Notes: generated from the letters alone by a model not told the origin. 64,000 bases of DNA from Lepidonotus clava (GCA_936440205.1 OW387138.1:51723526-51787525); one strand, 5' to 3'; positions 44,406 to 56,069 are shown, numbered from the stretch's first letter. A program made the numbers and translations.

Positions 44406-44581
44406 TGTGCCAGTTCTTCCTGGGTATTTGTACCCACGGGCGACCGGCCAACCTTGGTGGGCACTTGCCTTGGAGACAAAAGGAAATCACCAAGCATTCA
44501 ACTGAGGGAAGCCCCGTCGGTCGGGAGATGTGGCGCGCATACCGGGACTGTGTAAACGAGAGGGCAGGTGAAGAAAACACT

Positions 44582-45372
44582 TTACAGAACAGGGCTAGTG
44601 TGCGACCCAGTGAAGTCAATACATAGGAATACTGCATCACTTTGAAGCAGCGCGACGCGCTCTTTGACGCCAACATTACACAGGGAAGGTGCGACCTTGG
44701 AGTTGACAAGGGGAACCACCACAATGACCGCCCGAACCTTTTTGATGGAAGCCCCATGCCCGTCTCTCCACTGAGATTGACGTCTTGAAAATTTTTCCGG
44801 AGAAGCCACCACAGAGACAGTAACTAGAGCCCCAAAGCCAGTTGTGCTCCGTAACTGGATGAAGCCCCCTATCCCAGTCGTACAGGTGGGGTCGCTCGGC
44901 AGTCAAGGGGTACAAATACACCTGCTTACACTGTTCTCAGACACAATCCCAGTCACAATGGACATGGACACCCTGCTTGATACTAGTCTGGACACCTGGC
45001 ATGCCGAGCGCTCCCGGCCTATGGCGAAACCATTCCCTACCAACCCCAGCGGGACTACTACTGGTCCTAATGAGTTGTTGGTTCTGGCCTTGACCGTGTG
45101 GCTCGGGTGGCAGTATTGTAGGAGCTGTTCCAAACTAGTCAAGTCGGTCCGCAGTCTGCTGTGCAGTTGTCGACAGTCGGCCCCTATGGAGTTCTGCTTA
45201 AGGATCTGCTGCCGGTGGGAGTCCATCACTTTACCACTAGCCCCCACTCCGGCCGACATGCACGTCACTGACAGGGTGGTGAGCCCCAAGATACTGCTCC
45301 AACGACCAGGCCTGCTCTCACGACAAATTACGGTTGCTTGGTCGGGCCCAGTAATTATATTTTTCACTGGTG
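44582..45372 (-). CDS. gene D: two-exon unrecognised gene
   Basis: The exon from about 45372 to 44930 opens after a likely acceptor (cactcaccag) and ends AACAGT|gtaagc. It includes RWSSILGLTTLSVTCMSAGV, then KVMDSHRQQILKQNSIGADC and RLRTDLTSLEQLLQYCHPSH, a possible amphipathic helix or coiled coil. The next exon (44854-44582, acceptor cttcatccag) is in phase: LRSTTGFGALVTVSVVASPE ... VRAVIVVVPLVNSKVAPSLC ... FTGSHTSPVL and stop. Both exons have G/C-biased third positions. The start lies further upstream and was not found. No family is recognised. Genes D and E share strand and may be one unit. Confidence 0.5.
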
Positions 45373-45399
45373 AGTGCTAGCCCCTGTCTCTCGAGCTTC

Positions 45400-45986
45400 C
45401 CACAGATTTTAGAATACATCACGAGGCAGTTGATCAGAGCTCAAAAACTAGATTCTATCACCGACATAGACTCGTGGGTTTGATACTAAGAGGACTGGTT
45501 ACCAAATACCAAGCTTAAGAGCGTGTTTATGTAAGACGGTCGGGTAGTAGCGGCGGTTGATTGGAAGTTTTAGTTCAGTAACCCACTGTTACCATTTGCC
45601 CAAGTTTTTATGCTGCTTTAAATCCATGTTTTTTTATTAAAAACAAAGTCCATTATATGAATAAACAGATTTGAAAAAAAACACAACTTGTTTAGAAAGA
45701 GTTCCGATTTCGCATTTTATTACAACATTGTAACAAAAAAAGGTATAGTTGGCTAGTTGTGGGTGTTATTTTTATTGTATTTTCAAATCTTATTTAGTTG
45801 CGGGTATACTTTGCTCTATGACTTCTTGGTCTGGGAGCGGTCCTAGGCTGCGTGACTAGTTACTGAATAAGTAAGATAGATCTGGCACACAAGATTATTT
45901 AAAGTGGCTTTGGGTGAGTGGCGCCACTGGCCCGTGGGTTCTCAGTTAATTTCAACTTCATGGAAATTAGTTTTAAACTATATAAT
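45400..45986. other. no gene recognised
   Basis: AT-rich sequence between gene D and the minus-strand LTR. Confidence 0.4.
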
Positions 45987-46637
45987 TGAACGCTATTGTG
46001 TTGTTTAGAGTTAACTATAATTACGGTGCATTGTCCGAGATAATTACTGTTGTTAATATTGTCTCTGATGGGTGCTAGTCGAGTGGTGAGTAAGTCCACA
46101 AGATGGGCGCTCAATCCATAACATGAACAACAGTTGGCAGTATGGTAAGTTTATTGATGGATATGGTGATGCGTACAGTTGCTCGTGATGGTAATAAGTT
46201 CCAAGGTATAACAGTTCCAGTTTAGGGTAGAGTAAGCTTCCTCCCTGCCTAGTCTCACCTCCAGCCGACGTGCGGTAGTACCGTGTAAGTCACCAGATGT
46301 CCCTGTGATTGTATAGCTATCTAAAACCCCTTCGAATCTCCCGATCCGTATGATCCAAACGCTAATGGTCTCTCTCCCTCTCTTACACTGCGCTCTTGCT
46401 TATAAAGCAGTCTGATATTGATTTTACCCCAGGCGTCGGTGCTTTGCAGGGAGGTGTGTCCAGGTGAGCATTGTCGTCAGGTATATTTACACCTACCAGC
46501 GGCACCTGCCATTACTAGATATTTTCATAAACTAAGTAATTTAGAGAGATTCTTATTATTTTGTATTCAACTGGTGACCTTTACACTAATTCAATGATCA
46601 TGCACAAAGTAACTGATTTAATCTCTACCTTTGTGCA
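45987..46637 (-). repeat. LTR (minus strand) of the second retroelement family, next to an envelope gene
   Basis: 651 bp. Read on the minus strand it begins TGCACAAAGG and ends GCGTTCA, matching the solo LTR at 34146-34800 along its length with clear divergence. Flanks (TAAT and GAAT) are not a perfect duplication. It lies about 200 bases downstream of the minus-strand envelope gene, where a 3' LTR is expected. No partner LTR was seen upstream of the envelope. Confidence 0.85.
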
Positions 46638-46843
46638 GAATGAACCAACGTTCTTCGACCCCGAACCACTACACAGTGTGGCCAAACCATTACATTGTTT
46701 ATATATCAATCTTGGTTAGAAATATATGTGTTAATTCCAAATGCGTATCTCTTTTCACATGCGTACACATGCAGATCATGCAGATCAATATTACTTAAAC
46801 TGGGTGTTATTTATACAGAAACAGCCTTCACGGCGCACACTCG

Positions 46844-48670
46844 TCATAGCCGCCGTTGTCTAACATGTAAAATTAACAACAGCACAAACATTATTGGTAT
46901 TAAAACAAAGGTTAGTCCAAAGTGTATTCGGTCCACCATGGTATGCATCCCAGCAGAATAAAGAGAAGGATTCGAAAGGTCTAGCTCTGCCCGATGTTTT
47001 TTGAACTCTTCGTTGTTCATTTTCATTTCCTCCATGTACGCTTTCAGTGAAACAAAATTCTGCTTGACCAGTGCAAAAATGTTTTCCTGGCGACGTCTCA
47101 TCTCCATGCTGAGGGGTAGGATTGGAAAGGGTTTTGCACAAAAATGGTCTGGACTAACCAGTTTGCTGAGTGACACATTCAGGTGCTGGAGACTGGCCAA
47201 GTTCACCAGATACACGGTATGTAGAGGATCTTGCGTGCGAGGAAGACAGTTGACATTAGATCTTGGAATGCTCCATTCGTTTGCTGTCACAGAACAGCCA
47301 CATTGAAACACGCGAACGCATGAATCACATCTAGGGTGGGTTGTCGTCCTGTTTGGACAGGTTATATTAACTTCGTCCATGTACGACAACATGTAAGTCC
47401 CTGTTAAAAAAAATTCCATATTAGACCTTCTGAAACTCGGTTGAATAAACAGTTTAAAATCGCAAAGTTGTTTCATGGACACGTGATCACGTAGGTATAT
47501 TGCCATTGGGCATGTCGTCGGTGATATGCTTCGAAGTGCAAAGTCATATTGACAAAACTGCAAATTACACTCGTCTAGCTTGGGGTTTGGAGACAAGGTG
47601 TAATGTGTTGGAGAAATGAGTAAATAAGCCGGTGTGTTTGTGAGTCGAATAAAATGCCCATGGAAAGCTAAAGGAAATGACTTAACCTTAAGAACCTTAA
47701 ACATTTGGTCAAAAGACATAATAGGAACTTTTAAAATTATTTTGAGCACATTACCATGTAGGGTTGGCGCCCAATGAACATTTACACTCTTATACATGTC
47801 GACAGTATTAGGGATATGAACCTTTGAATTATTTGTTTTGGACAGAAAAAGGTTGCGGATCTTGTTCATTTCGGTCTCAGTTATCAATGAAGGACTCAGC
47901 TTATTTTCCTGTAGTTTGCGAATATCCTGTACAAGAGTGTCAATGGAGTAGTCCAGTTGAAAATTGAGCAGGCGCAGTTCTTGCAAGTCGTGCAATAACC
48001 CTACAATGTAATCCTGCGTGGTAATGTAAGATTGGAGTCCTTTGGAAATATTGTAAATGTAATTGTTGTTTTCCATAGTGGCGCGAAGTTGCAGTTCCAG
48101 GCTAGAGTAAACTGCCTGCAGTACTGCAGTAATTTTTTCATCAAGGAATATCAGTTCGTCGGCAGTCATCTGGTCCGCATGAACCAATTGTTGGTTGAAT
48201 ACCTTCTGTGGAGTTAAGTCGTTGAGTGTGGCAGTACCAAATAAAGCCTTCGCGGCCAATTTCTGGTTTGAGTGACCGGGCCTTCCTGGACTTTCGCGAT
48301 AAAATCGTTGCACAGACGTGCGCTTCAACAATAGTCCACGTTTGAACTTTGCGGCTATTATATTCCACTGGTTTAGTATCTTTGCTGCGATTACTTGCAT
48401 TTTTTCACACTGGTTCCCAACACCGATTCGTAGAGTTGAGTCCAGTTTGCAGTGGAAGGCAGGCACTGATGGGGGAGTGGGAGGCCGAGGTAGAATAATA
48501 TCGACCTCGGTGGCGAAGTAGTCCTTGCCAATGTAGACGTATGGTTTGGTTTCGAAGACTACCCCATAGTTGGTTCGAAAGATGTGTTCTCCAGTGGATT
48601 GGGCTGGCTTGACTGCGGCAGTGCCTAAGCTAAGCAGAATAGTCAGCACTAGTGAGGGTACAGTAGCCAT
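46844..48670 (-). CDS. stand-alone F-like envelope gene, looks whole (about 608 aa)
   Basis: One open frame on the minus strand. The ATG at 48670 gives a signal peptide (MATVPSLVLTILLSLGTAAV). The frame is open further upstream, but a TATA-like ctataaaaag (about 48705-48715) lies 35-45 bases before this ATG and argues for this start or a splice acceptor near it (atcccag|gt). Landmarks are ALFGTATLNDL, a helical region with NYIYNISKGLQSYITTQDYI, ENKLSPSLI, CPMAIYL, a Cys-rich segment (CDSCVRVFQCGC) and a C-terminal membrane anchor (FGLTFVLIPIMFVLLLILHV). It is the sister of the decayed copy at 1-1405 and a distant homologue of the gypsy env at 39811. Gag and pol are absent. It may be the surviving end of an old element, or a captured envelope. 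Confidence 0.75.
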   Translation of the reverse strand: MATVPSLVLTILLSLGTAAVKPAQSTGEHIFRTNYGVVFETKPYVYIGKDYFATEVDIILPRPPTPPSVPAFHCKLDSTLRIGVGNQCEKMQVIAAKILNQWNIIAAKFKRGLLLKRTSVQRFYRESPGRPGHSNQKLAAKALFGTATLNDLTPQKVFNQQLVHADQMTADELIFLDEKITAVLQAVYSSLELQLRATMENNNYIYNISKGLQSYITTQDYIVGLLHDLQELRLLNFQLDYSIDTLVQDIRKLQENKLSPSLITETEMNKIRNLFLSKTNNSKVHIPNTVDMYKSVNVHWAPTLHGNVLKIILKVPIMSFDQMFKVLKVKSFPLAFHGHFIRLTNTPAYLLISPTHYTLSPNPKLDECNLQFCQYDFALRSISPTTCPMAIYLRDHVSMKQLCDFKLFIQPSFRRSNMEFFLTGTYMLSYMDEVNITCPNRTTTHPRCDSCVRVFQCGCSVTANEWSIPRSNVNCLPRTQDPLHTVYLVNLASLQHLNVSLSKLVSPDHFCAKPFPILPLSMEMRRRQENIFALVKQNFVSLKAYMEEMKMNNEEFKKHRAELDLSNPSLYSAGMHTMVDRIHFGLTFVLIPIMFVLLLILHVRQRRL

Positions 48671-50782
48671 ACCTGGGATAGTCTGAAGCAGATTAGAAAC
48701 CATGGGGCTTTTTATAGTCTTGTTTGTCCGACCCCCAACGGCCACAGTTTTCTCAGAGGCGAGACTATAAGTTACAGCCTGTGCAAAACCATGAGCAACA
48801 GTGCTTCTAAACCCATCCCATCCACCCACCCCACATGAACCCATGCCCAAGTCCTGTTGCCTCTAGGTACGAAATCATTAATTTTCAGAGTGGGCCTTTA
48901 AATATACTGATATAAGTGCTATAAATGACCCCATAATAATACCAAGACGCGGACACGAAATAGGCTGTACCAAAGTAAATGTTTTAATTACAGTTATTTG
49001 AATATGCTTTAGACGTAGTTACTATAACTGAAACGCCAGCTTGTTTATCTGAGAGGGCAATACAGGTCACATGAAACCAACTACTATATGATTTTAATGT
49101 TTATTACATATAATTTTATTGACAAAGACGCCGTGTTTACCACCTATAATTGTCTGTGGAGGAGAGTATACTAGTGTAATACCGACTGGCAGTATAGCTG
49201 CTAATAAGCCAAGAGATCTAGATCTAGAATAATACATACAAAATGGTTATTTGACCAAAATTGCTTACTAATACATCCAAGTATCACCACGAAATAAAAC
49301 ACAATATCTACGAAATTCAAGGGTCTAGGAATTGGTTTGATGTAAAGTGCAATGACCCTTTCATGACGAAATATGAATGTATTTCTGGAATTGTCACCTA
49401 AAAATGCAAGTATTAACCCGACTGGTATACTTCGGCCAGGGCTGCATGCGTGAGTCCATTCATGAAATAATATACCATGGGACAGCTAAAGATTTGCTCA
49501 CTACTATATATGAGTTACCTGAGTATTTAACTACAATTGTGTAAGTAGTTGTGAGTTGCTATAAAGGCCTTCCAACTTCATTTATTTTGTTTCTATTTAA
49601 CTACACATGCTGCCACCCCATCCCGGTGACCACGATGAACGTTATAATTAATGTTGAGCAACGAGTCTCTGAAGCTGCACATTTCCTGATACCGCACAAC
49701 CATTCGTTAGCCGGGCTGCAGTTGAGAGGTATAATGAGACGAAGGTGAATGCCCGCAGGAATAAAATGCCCTTCTCATCCCCTTCATCAAACGGTAGAGT
49801 GTCCGTGAGCGAATGAGCCGGGAGCAAATTAAATGAGCCGCGTGGTGGGCTTGCCCTGGATTCCACCCATACGCACGGAAGGTGTACCTCACTGTTACTG
49901 TAAGAACAATACAAAGAAAAAAATTATAAATTGGAAGACCATCGGTTATTTATTGGCAAGTGCGGTCGAAATACAAATTTAACGTGGTGTCCTAAATGCT
50001 CTTCTTTGATGGTACTGGCTGCGGTCCAGTCTACTGACCGGCTACAGTAGCCAGAATTTTTCCCTTTTACGGACCCCACGAGGTTATAGTGGGCAGGGAT
50101 CTCTAAACGATTGTAGCAAGTGGTTACACCTACGCTGACCACTAACTCACGGGCTAAGTTAATACACAAGAAGATCAATCGTATGAGGTATAAAACTGGT
50201 GAGTTTTACTATTCAAACAAGGCTTCGACACGATGGATGCGGCATGAATAAGATATGCCTGCCGTGCACAGTGGGAGAACCCTGCATCCCAGTGCACAGT
50301 CCCCCAAGCACCCTTAAACATCCAAATATAAAACCGGCCGTCATGCGCTCGTGCTTCTATTAATAGCATGGGTAGACCAGCACTTGGCAAGGGTTTACCA
50401 GCTGCAGCACCACTGGTCGATACAGGTGATATTGATTCTGAAAAACATCTCCTGATGAACTGTAGTGCACACGCAGGAGACAGGGTACACCTCTTTAAAA
50501 TAAAAACTTCCATATTTCCACCCTTCTCATTGCTGAACGAACATAGCAGATTCATTTTCATGCTAAAGTGTTGGAGTGTCAATGTTATTGAGGCCCTTTC
50601 TAAGTTTATCATCAGTGCCTTCAAAAGACATAGCACAAGAAGAAGTATTATTTCACCCAATGTGTCTTAATGTCTGTTTCCAAAACACGTCCTTCTTATG
50701 TCCCTATGTTTTAAGAAGATAAACATGAATGGTACTCCAATTTTACTAATCAAATAGACTATTAAAATTGTAGTATTCTCAT
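48671..50782. other. no gene recognised
   Basis: Includes the TATA-like box upstream of the envelope. Open frames on either strand (for example minus 50175-50660 and plus 50368-50670) have no recognised domain or splice support. Confidence 0.4.
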
Positions 50783-50980
50783 ATGGTGCACTCCATTCAT
50801 AAGGTATTCGTCGGCAACATGCAACGCCACATGTCAGATGCAGATCGTATAACCTACATTGAACAATTTGGAAAAGTTGTCGACGTGCGAATAAACACAA
50901 AGTGGCAGAACCAACGTACCAAAATATACAAATTTGGTTTTTTTCACGATGACAAAACACAGAAAAATATAGCAATTTGA
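50783..50980 (+). pseudogene. RRM fragment resembling G3BP/Rasputin
   Basis: The frame reads HKVFVGNMQRHMSDADRITY, EQFGKVVDVRINTKW, then KFGFFHDDKTQKNIAI. RNP2 (VFVGNM) and RNP1 (KFGFF) are recognisable, and the order FVGN...FGKVV(D/E)(V/L)RIN(T/S)...(N/K)FGFxxFDD...VQK(V/N) is that of the G3BP RNA-recognition motif (family knowledge). The fragment ends in a stop before the last beta strand, and no NTF2 domain or neighbouring exon is seen. It is most likely a retrocopy fragment or a lone exon of a decayed gene. Confidence 0.45.
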
Positions 50981-51603
50981 AAGGAAAATTTAGAAACTCT
51001 TTAGGGAGTTAAAACATTATATGAGGCAAAAGATACCCATATCTATTTGACTAAATGTAATTTATGAAAATGTCAAAGCCCCCCAGTTAAAGACCACTTT
51101 TGCTTCAGAACCTTGGGTGCTCATATTAGAGGTTCTACTGTATTTTGTAAGTGATACTGCTAGAAAATTGTGCGATCTATCACTAAAAATAAGAATTTCT
51201 GTGCATTCTATATGAAGTGATATTTTCTTACTGTAGAAAAAATGTATAGGAATTTAAAGGGATTTTTCACAAAAATAAAGGAAAATAAAGGAATTTTGCA
51301 CATTTTCACAAAAATAAAGGAAAATAACGTAAATTCCTTTAAGATAAAGGAACGGTATGATGCCTGAGTACTTCAAACAGACGAGCAAACAAACAATTGG
51401 TGGAAACTCAAAGTTTATTACAATTAACTTAGACATATAAATATATGAACAGATATCGGGCTCAAACTTTATTAGAATTCACTTAGACTGATAAATATGT
51501 ATTCAGGTTTCGGGCTTGCATGCCTACCCACTAGGTCATTCTTCAGACGTAAAGCTTTGGGATCGGAGGGTGACACAAGTAAACCGAAGAAGCCACGGTA
51601 AGT
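50981..51603. other. no gene; short tandem repeat
   Basis: A unit ttttcacaaaaataaaggaa is repeated at about 51265 and 51304. Otherwise AT-rich and non-coding. Confidence 0.45.
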
Positions 51604-52420
51604 TTACATAAAGTAATTGTTATTTTTGTCAAGGGGAAGCCCGGTCGTAGTATAGAGTCCACCACATCCATCAGCGAATTGGCACCACTCTGCGTTCCGC
51701 GTGTCTGTAATCGAAGATAAAGATATAATGATTAGCAACAAGTTATAATGCATTCTCGCTAACCTAATGGTTCGACACTACTCTAGCACAAACTAATCCC
51801 AATACTAGCTTTTCTTATTTCTTCACGACTGCCAGTCCTAAATATCCTCAATGAATCCAATCCAACCGAATGACAGGCACAACAGATTATTTATTTACGG
51901 TGTTTAGTCTTTATGTACTCTACTTACCACTGGCAGTGTCCATGGTGGCCAGTAGGTATTCGAAGGCTAGGTGATCAGTAAGTTGGTCGTTGATGGAAAC
52001 GGTAGGATTGTCGCCGTTGGTGGAGGCCACAGTCCAATCACCCACCGACAAACTTGCCAGGAATTCCTTGTCTGCGATGAAGTCCTGGAAAACATCATCG
52101 GACATCAGTTCTCCGGCTCTACTGATAATGTCAGAGAAATCGCAAGTCATGCAGCTGGGCATGCCCTCCCACCTGGATCCCTTGGAGGATGTGAAGATTG
52201 AGCATGGGGTCGGGGTGCACATTGGGCATTGACAGTCAAACTTGCAGCCAACCTGAACAGAGTCTGTATACAACAAGGCGAGAGAATGCCAGTGGGGATG
52301 GTGCCAGAAGGTGCACTGTTGGTCCATCAAAGCTTGATGGCCGGGTCGCACAATAAAATTGCAAACCACACAGGCAGGGGGATGGCCTAAAGTGACCTTC
52401 GTACAGCTGCGGATGGCCAT
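51604..52420 (-). CDS. gene F: two-exon Cys-rich protein of unknown function, 197 aa
   Basis: Exons 52420-51928 and 51704-51604 join in phase with donor GCCAGTG|gtaagt and acceptor gattacag. Start is ATG 52420 (MAIRSCTKVTLGHPPACVVC). The N-terminal half is Cys/His-rich: PACVVCNFIVRPGHQALMDQ, QCTFWHHPHWHSLALLY, then GCKFDCQCPMCTPTPCSIF and PSCMTCDF, with several C-x2-C pairs suggesting zinc binding. The C-terminal half is acidic (LMSDDVFQDFIADKEFLASL, NDQLTDHLAFEYLLATM) and ends LPLDKNNNYFM. A TATA box lies about 95-105 bases upstream. The gene is small, complete and has no recognised family. It might belong to an uncharacterised mobile element. Confidence 0.6.
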
Positions 52421-52515
52421 GGCAAATGTCTTGAACGGAGGAGAACCGGATGACAGGCGATGTGTTCTGCAGTCACACCACCAGGATATAATGGCACTGT
52501 CTATTTTTTCAGCGC

Positions 52516-52524
52516 CTTATAAAG
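52516..52524 (-). promoter_or_regulatory. TATA box of gene F
   Basis: Minus strand CTTTATAAG within cctttataaggcgctg, about 95-105 bases upstream of the gene F ATG. This places a start site about 65-75 bases before the ATG. Confidence 0.5.
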
Positions 52525-53327
52525 GTCTCGGGCATGCGACCAGGGAAGTCGTTTAACCCCAGACAGCCCCTTGCACTCCTGCACGGCCCAAAACCCTCTG
52601 ATACCCCGACTGTTCACATTCCCCTGTGTCAACCTTTGAGCGGCAGAAACAACAAAGACCGCGGGTGATGGTAGGATACAACTACAAATGCGGATCTGGA
52701 GTGGAACTGGCACGAGATGCTCAACACATCTAACTGAACAAACTCAAAGCAAACCGCTCCAACCACCTACCTTACTAACGCACCCACCCGCCCTAAGTGC
52801 ACAAAGTGAAGCCCCTCGTACAGCCCAACTTCTCCCCCTCCCCCTCCAGTGGTAACCAGTTATATGAGGTACCACGCCATACACACCAGGTGAGAGTAAC
52901 ATTTAGGGTCTTATATTAACATCTTTGATAGACCTTATATTATTGAAATGTTATGTTACCAGAAGGTACACAATTTTACCTTGAGCATAAGGGGCTACCT
53001 CAGATATTGTTCAGCATTTATTTCACAGTATTTCACTATCTGTTTTCTGTGTTATGACCTAGCTATACAACAAAGACTAAATCTATAATGCACCTTCTTG
53101 CTGTTAATATATATTTCAGATTAATACAGTCTCTTGGGCATGCTTTAGTAAACGTCTTAACTATACCTAGGCATAGATCAATATCCCTGTACTTCAAGAG
53201 AAGCAGGGCAATGACGCACCAAGGTTTGTGTTAGGCTTATTTCTACATTATGGCATCCACCTCATATTAGAGTTGGGTTGCAACGCTTAAGTATGGTAAG
53301 ACAGCATCCGTTGGGGGACTTGAAACA

Positions 53328-53459
53328 ATGACGACTCTCCCTCGACTTCCCGTCTCACAACCTGTCCATGATGACTTGAACCATCTGCCTCCCATCCCGT
53401 CTGCAGGCTTGTTGGATGCATCCGGAACCATGATATCGTTAGATCAAACACCTGACTGA
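53328..53459 (+). CDS. short ORF (43 aa), possible exon
   Basis: ATG to TGA: MTTLPRLPVSQPVHDDLNHL, PPIPSAGLLDASGTMI, SLDQTPD. The composition (P, L, D) and codon choice look coding, but no partner exon or domain is recognised. It is weakly supported. Confidence 0.25.
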   Translation: MTTLPRLPVSQPVHDDLNHLPPIPSAGLLDASGTMISLDQTPD

Positions 53460-53589
53460 ACAGGGTAGCCCATAGTTAGTAAGACTAGTCATAGTTAGCG
53501 CGAATGCAAGGAGAAAAAGTTCAGTTTCTTACCCTGGTATTGAATTGAAGTCGCTGATGTTTGGCCAGTGTTGGGTTTGAGAGAGGCTC

Positions 53590-54190
53590 CGAATCAGCAG
53601 AGGAGTCACACATACGCATACATCTGTCTAACCAGTTTGTGGGCGACAGCTGTGGGTGATTGAAATACAAGAGTTGTAACAAATTTATTTCAACTTAAAT
53701 TCTTGGCAAAATGACAGTCCTTCCACGCATACAGCTCCGGCAAACAGGATTAGAAACAATTAATAATTGGAAGATGCTATAGATATGCATGCCAAATGTA
53801 GTTATTCTACATTGTAGAGATGAGAGGGAGTTCAAGTTATCTGAATGCTCAATGTTGATCCCGACTTGAATTTGAACACTATAGTTCATTCGTTGGTGAC
53901 ACCTGTAATTTTATATTGCACGTTATTATTGTATTGAAAGGACTACTTACACGTGCCACTAATTATCTGGCTCGTCGCTAACTTGATGAGGACGACTGAC
54001 GTTAGGCGTGCCTGGTGGTCCCAGATGATCTAGGGAAGATTGCATTTGGCGTTGTGTTGTAAGTGCTCGGACTCCTGGGAGGATCACTTCTCACGCAAAC
54101 ACATACTTCTGTCCAACCAGTTTGTGGGCGACAGCTGTGGGTGATTAAATACAAGAGTTGTAAGTAATTTATTTGAACTTAATTTTATCT
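53590..54190 (+). repeat. direct repeat of about 95 bp (two copies)
   Basis: ccagtttgtgggcgacagct...gggtgatt-aaatacaagagttgtaa occurs at about 53631-53685 and 54117-54165, with similarity extending on both sides (catacatctgtctaac / catacttctgtccaac). Between them a minus-strand ORF (about 54043-53957, MQSSLDHLGPPGTPNVSRPH...) looks weakly coding. Confidence 0.6.
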
Positions 54191-54779
54191 TAACTGACCT
54201 GTATACCTGTATGTCCTATGTCAGACCGATGAATTTTGTGACTGACAAGGCCCAGAAATACATAGCCTTTTTCCAAAATCGTTCTACAATTCAGACCTGG
54301 CCCTCATAATATGGTGTTTATCACGCACAAACCTGTGTATCGGTTGGACATAAGGCCAAGGGTTATTCAAACAAACTTCCAGCGTGCAAATGGGAAGGTA
54401 GCTGTTGTCTATGCTCAGGCAGCCTTGGTACCATAAGCAGGGTTTCTATGACCGGCTAACAAGTGGTTATGGTTATAATTTGATTAGAATCGCCATGAGC
54501 ATGAAGTTGGGCTTAGGGTTGGGGTTAGGGTGTGCACTTGGGGCACCACAGCAAATGTTAGACCATTTGGGTAACAGAACTCCTTATAAGGCTGTATGTT
54601 CAGTTACCGTGAAGAATGAGTTCTAGGTGTGGGTGATGCAGACAGGCAGAGGAAGAATTCTTGCCATGGCAGACCTTGTTGGTGGCGGGCTGCTCTGGGG
54701 GCTGGGTTTATACCAAACAGATACGGGTACAACCCACCCTTTCCCCCACAACCCATTAGAAACTGCTTGTTCTAATTAC

Positions 54780-55060
54780 AAAGACTTTAATTTTGTAACA
54801 CAGACACTTGAACACTTGAACCCTGTTCCCGTCAATCATTTTACAAAGGGGTTTTCCAAAATTCACAGCCTTTTGTATCACATATATATTACAGAGGGTT
54901 GAATGCTGTTTCCCTGGAACGCTTGAACAAATAACCTATACATATTAGATAGACCTTTGTAACACAGAGAGATATATGTCACAGACATGTGAACCCCGTT
55001 TCCCCGAACGCTTTTACAAATCAGTTTTACAAATCGTTTTTACAAATTACACAGACTGGT
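54780..55060 (+). repeat. degenerate tandem repeat, unit about 180 bp
   Basis: Segments beginning 'ttgtaacacaga' (54796 and 54957) are each followed by gaac-ccc(t/g)(g/t)ttcccc and ttttacaaa. The copies are diverged, and the open frames here are repeat products. Confidence 0.4.
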
Positions 55061-55199
55061 GTCTTACAAAAAAATACTTCCCAGACTGTTGAACACATGT
55101 TGGCAGGAACAGAATCATCTTCTGAGTTCTCAGATATCTTCAAACGACTAAATGCATATGAGAGCAGTTGGTGACTGGCGGATATACACAAGAGCGTTG

Positions 55200-56069
55200 A
55201 AATGACTGTTTCTGACCAACATAAGATGAAGTTGCCTTTCATATCGACCAATTATTGGTCCACATACAATTTCATCACGAGGGTGTATATTCCCTGTTAC
55301 AAATACTCCGACTCAATGCCAATCAGTAGCGTAGCCTGCACATATTATACCTGTCATGAGAAAACCAACCGTTGACAGAAAACACTTATAAACTCAGACA
55401 CAAACTCTGTGATTTAACTATGTAAAATATCCTGGCATAAGGAACTGCATCTCTCTCTGATGCACATAATAAACAGTAAAAAATAACAGCCACCAATCAC
55501 CCCTTACAGCCGTACCTATCCGCACCAAAAAGGGAAACTGATTGGCATGAGTTTTTTTTGTATTTTTTTAAAATTAAGAATAAACCAACTTGGCGTGGGA
55601 ATTTGTGCGCTTGACGGGCACACAGATTAATAATTCTACGCAAAATTTGTTACAGGATTTTGACACAAATTTATATAAATGCAACTAAACGAATGGCTAA
55701 TTTAAAAACATTTGCACATTATACTGAAGCAAAAGGTATTCTGACCTGATTGTACCTTAAAGAATAGCTAATTTTGACAATTTAAATGGAATAAGCTCAG
55801 CAAGGTATGTGAAATTCAGAAGAAAAAATGTGTCTTATTAACACCCCATTAGGTTACGAATTCCCACGCCCACACCAACAACAAAACGAAACAGAGAAGA
55901 AAAAGAACAATCTGGGATAAATATTGACAAATATGTACATTATTTACAAAAAAACATTATTTAACTTGATTAGAACATTGATTTGTATATAGATAACCGA
56001 TTAGATAACAGACAATTTATTATAATTACTGTAAGACTTGTAAGATCAGATTGGATGAGCATACGTAAT
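55200..56069. other. no gene recognised
   Basis: AT-rich, non-coding in all frames. Confidence 0.45.

Noticed and set aside
44844-45380. 178-codon plus-strand frame
   Set aside because: Antisense shadow of gene D, which has in-phase splice sites and better codon bias on the minus strand.
54505-54535. Telomere-like TTAGGG/TTGGGG run
   Set aside because: Only about three imperfect units, too short to call an interstitial telomere.
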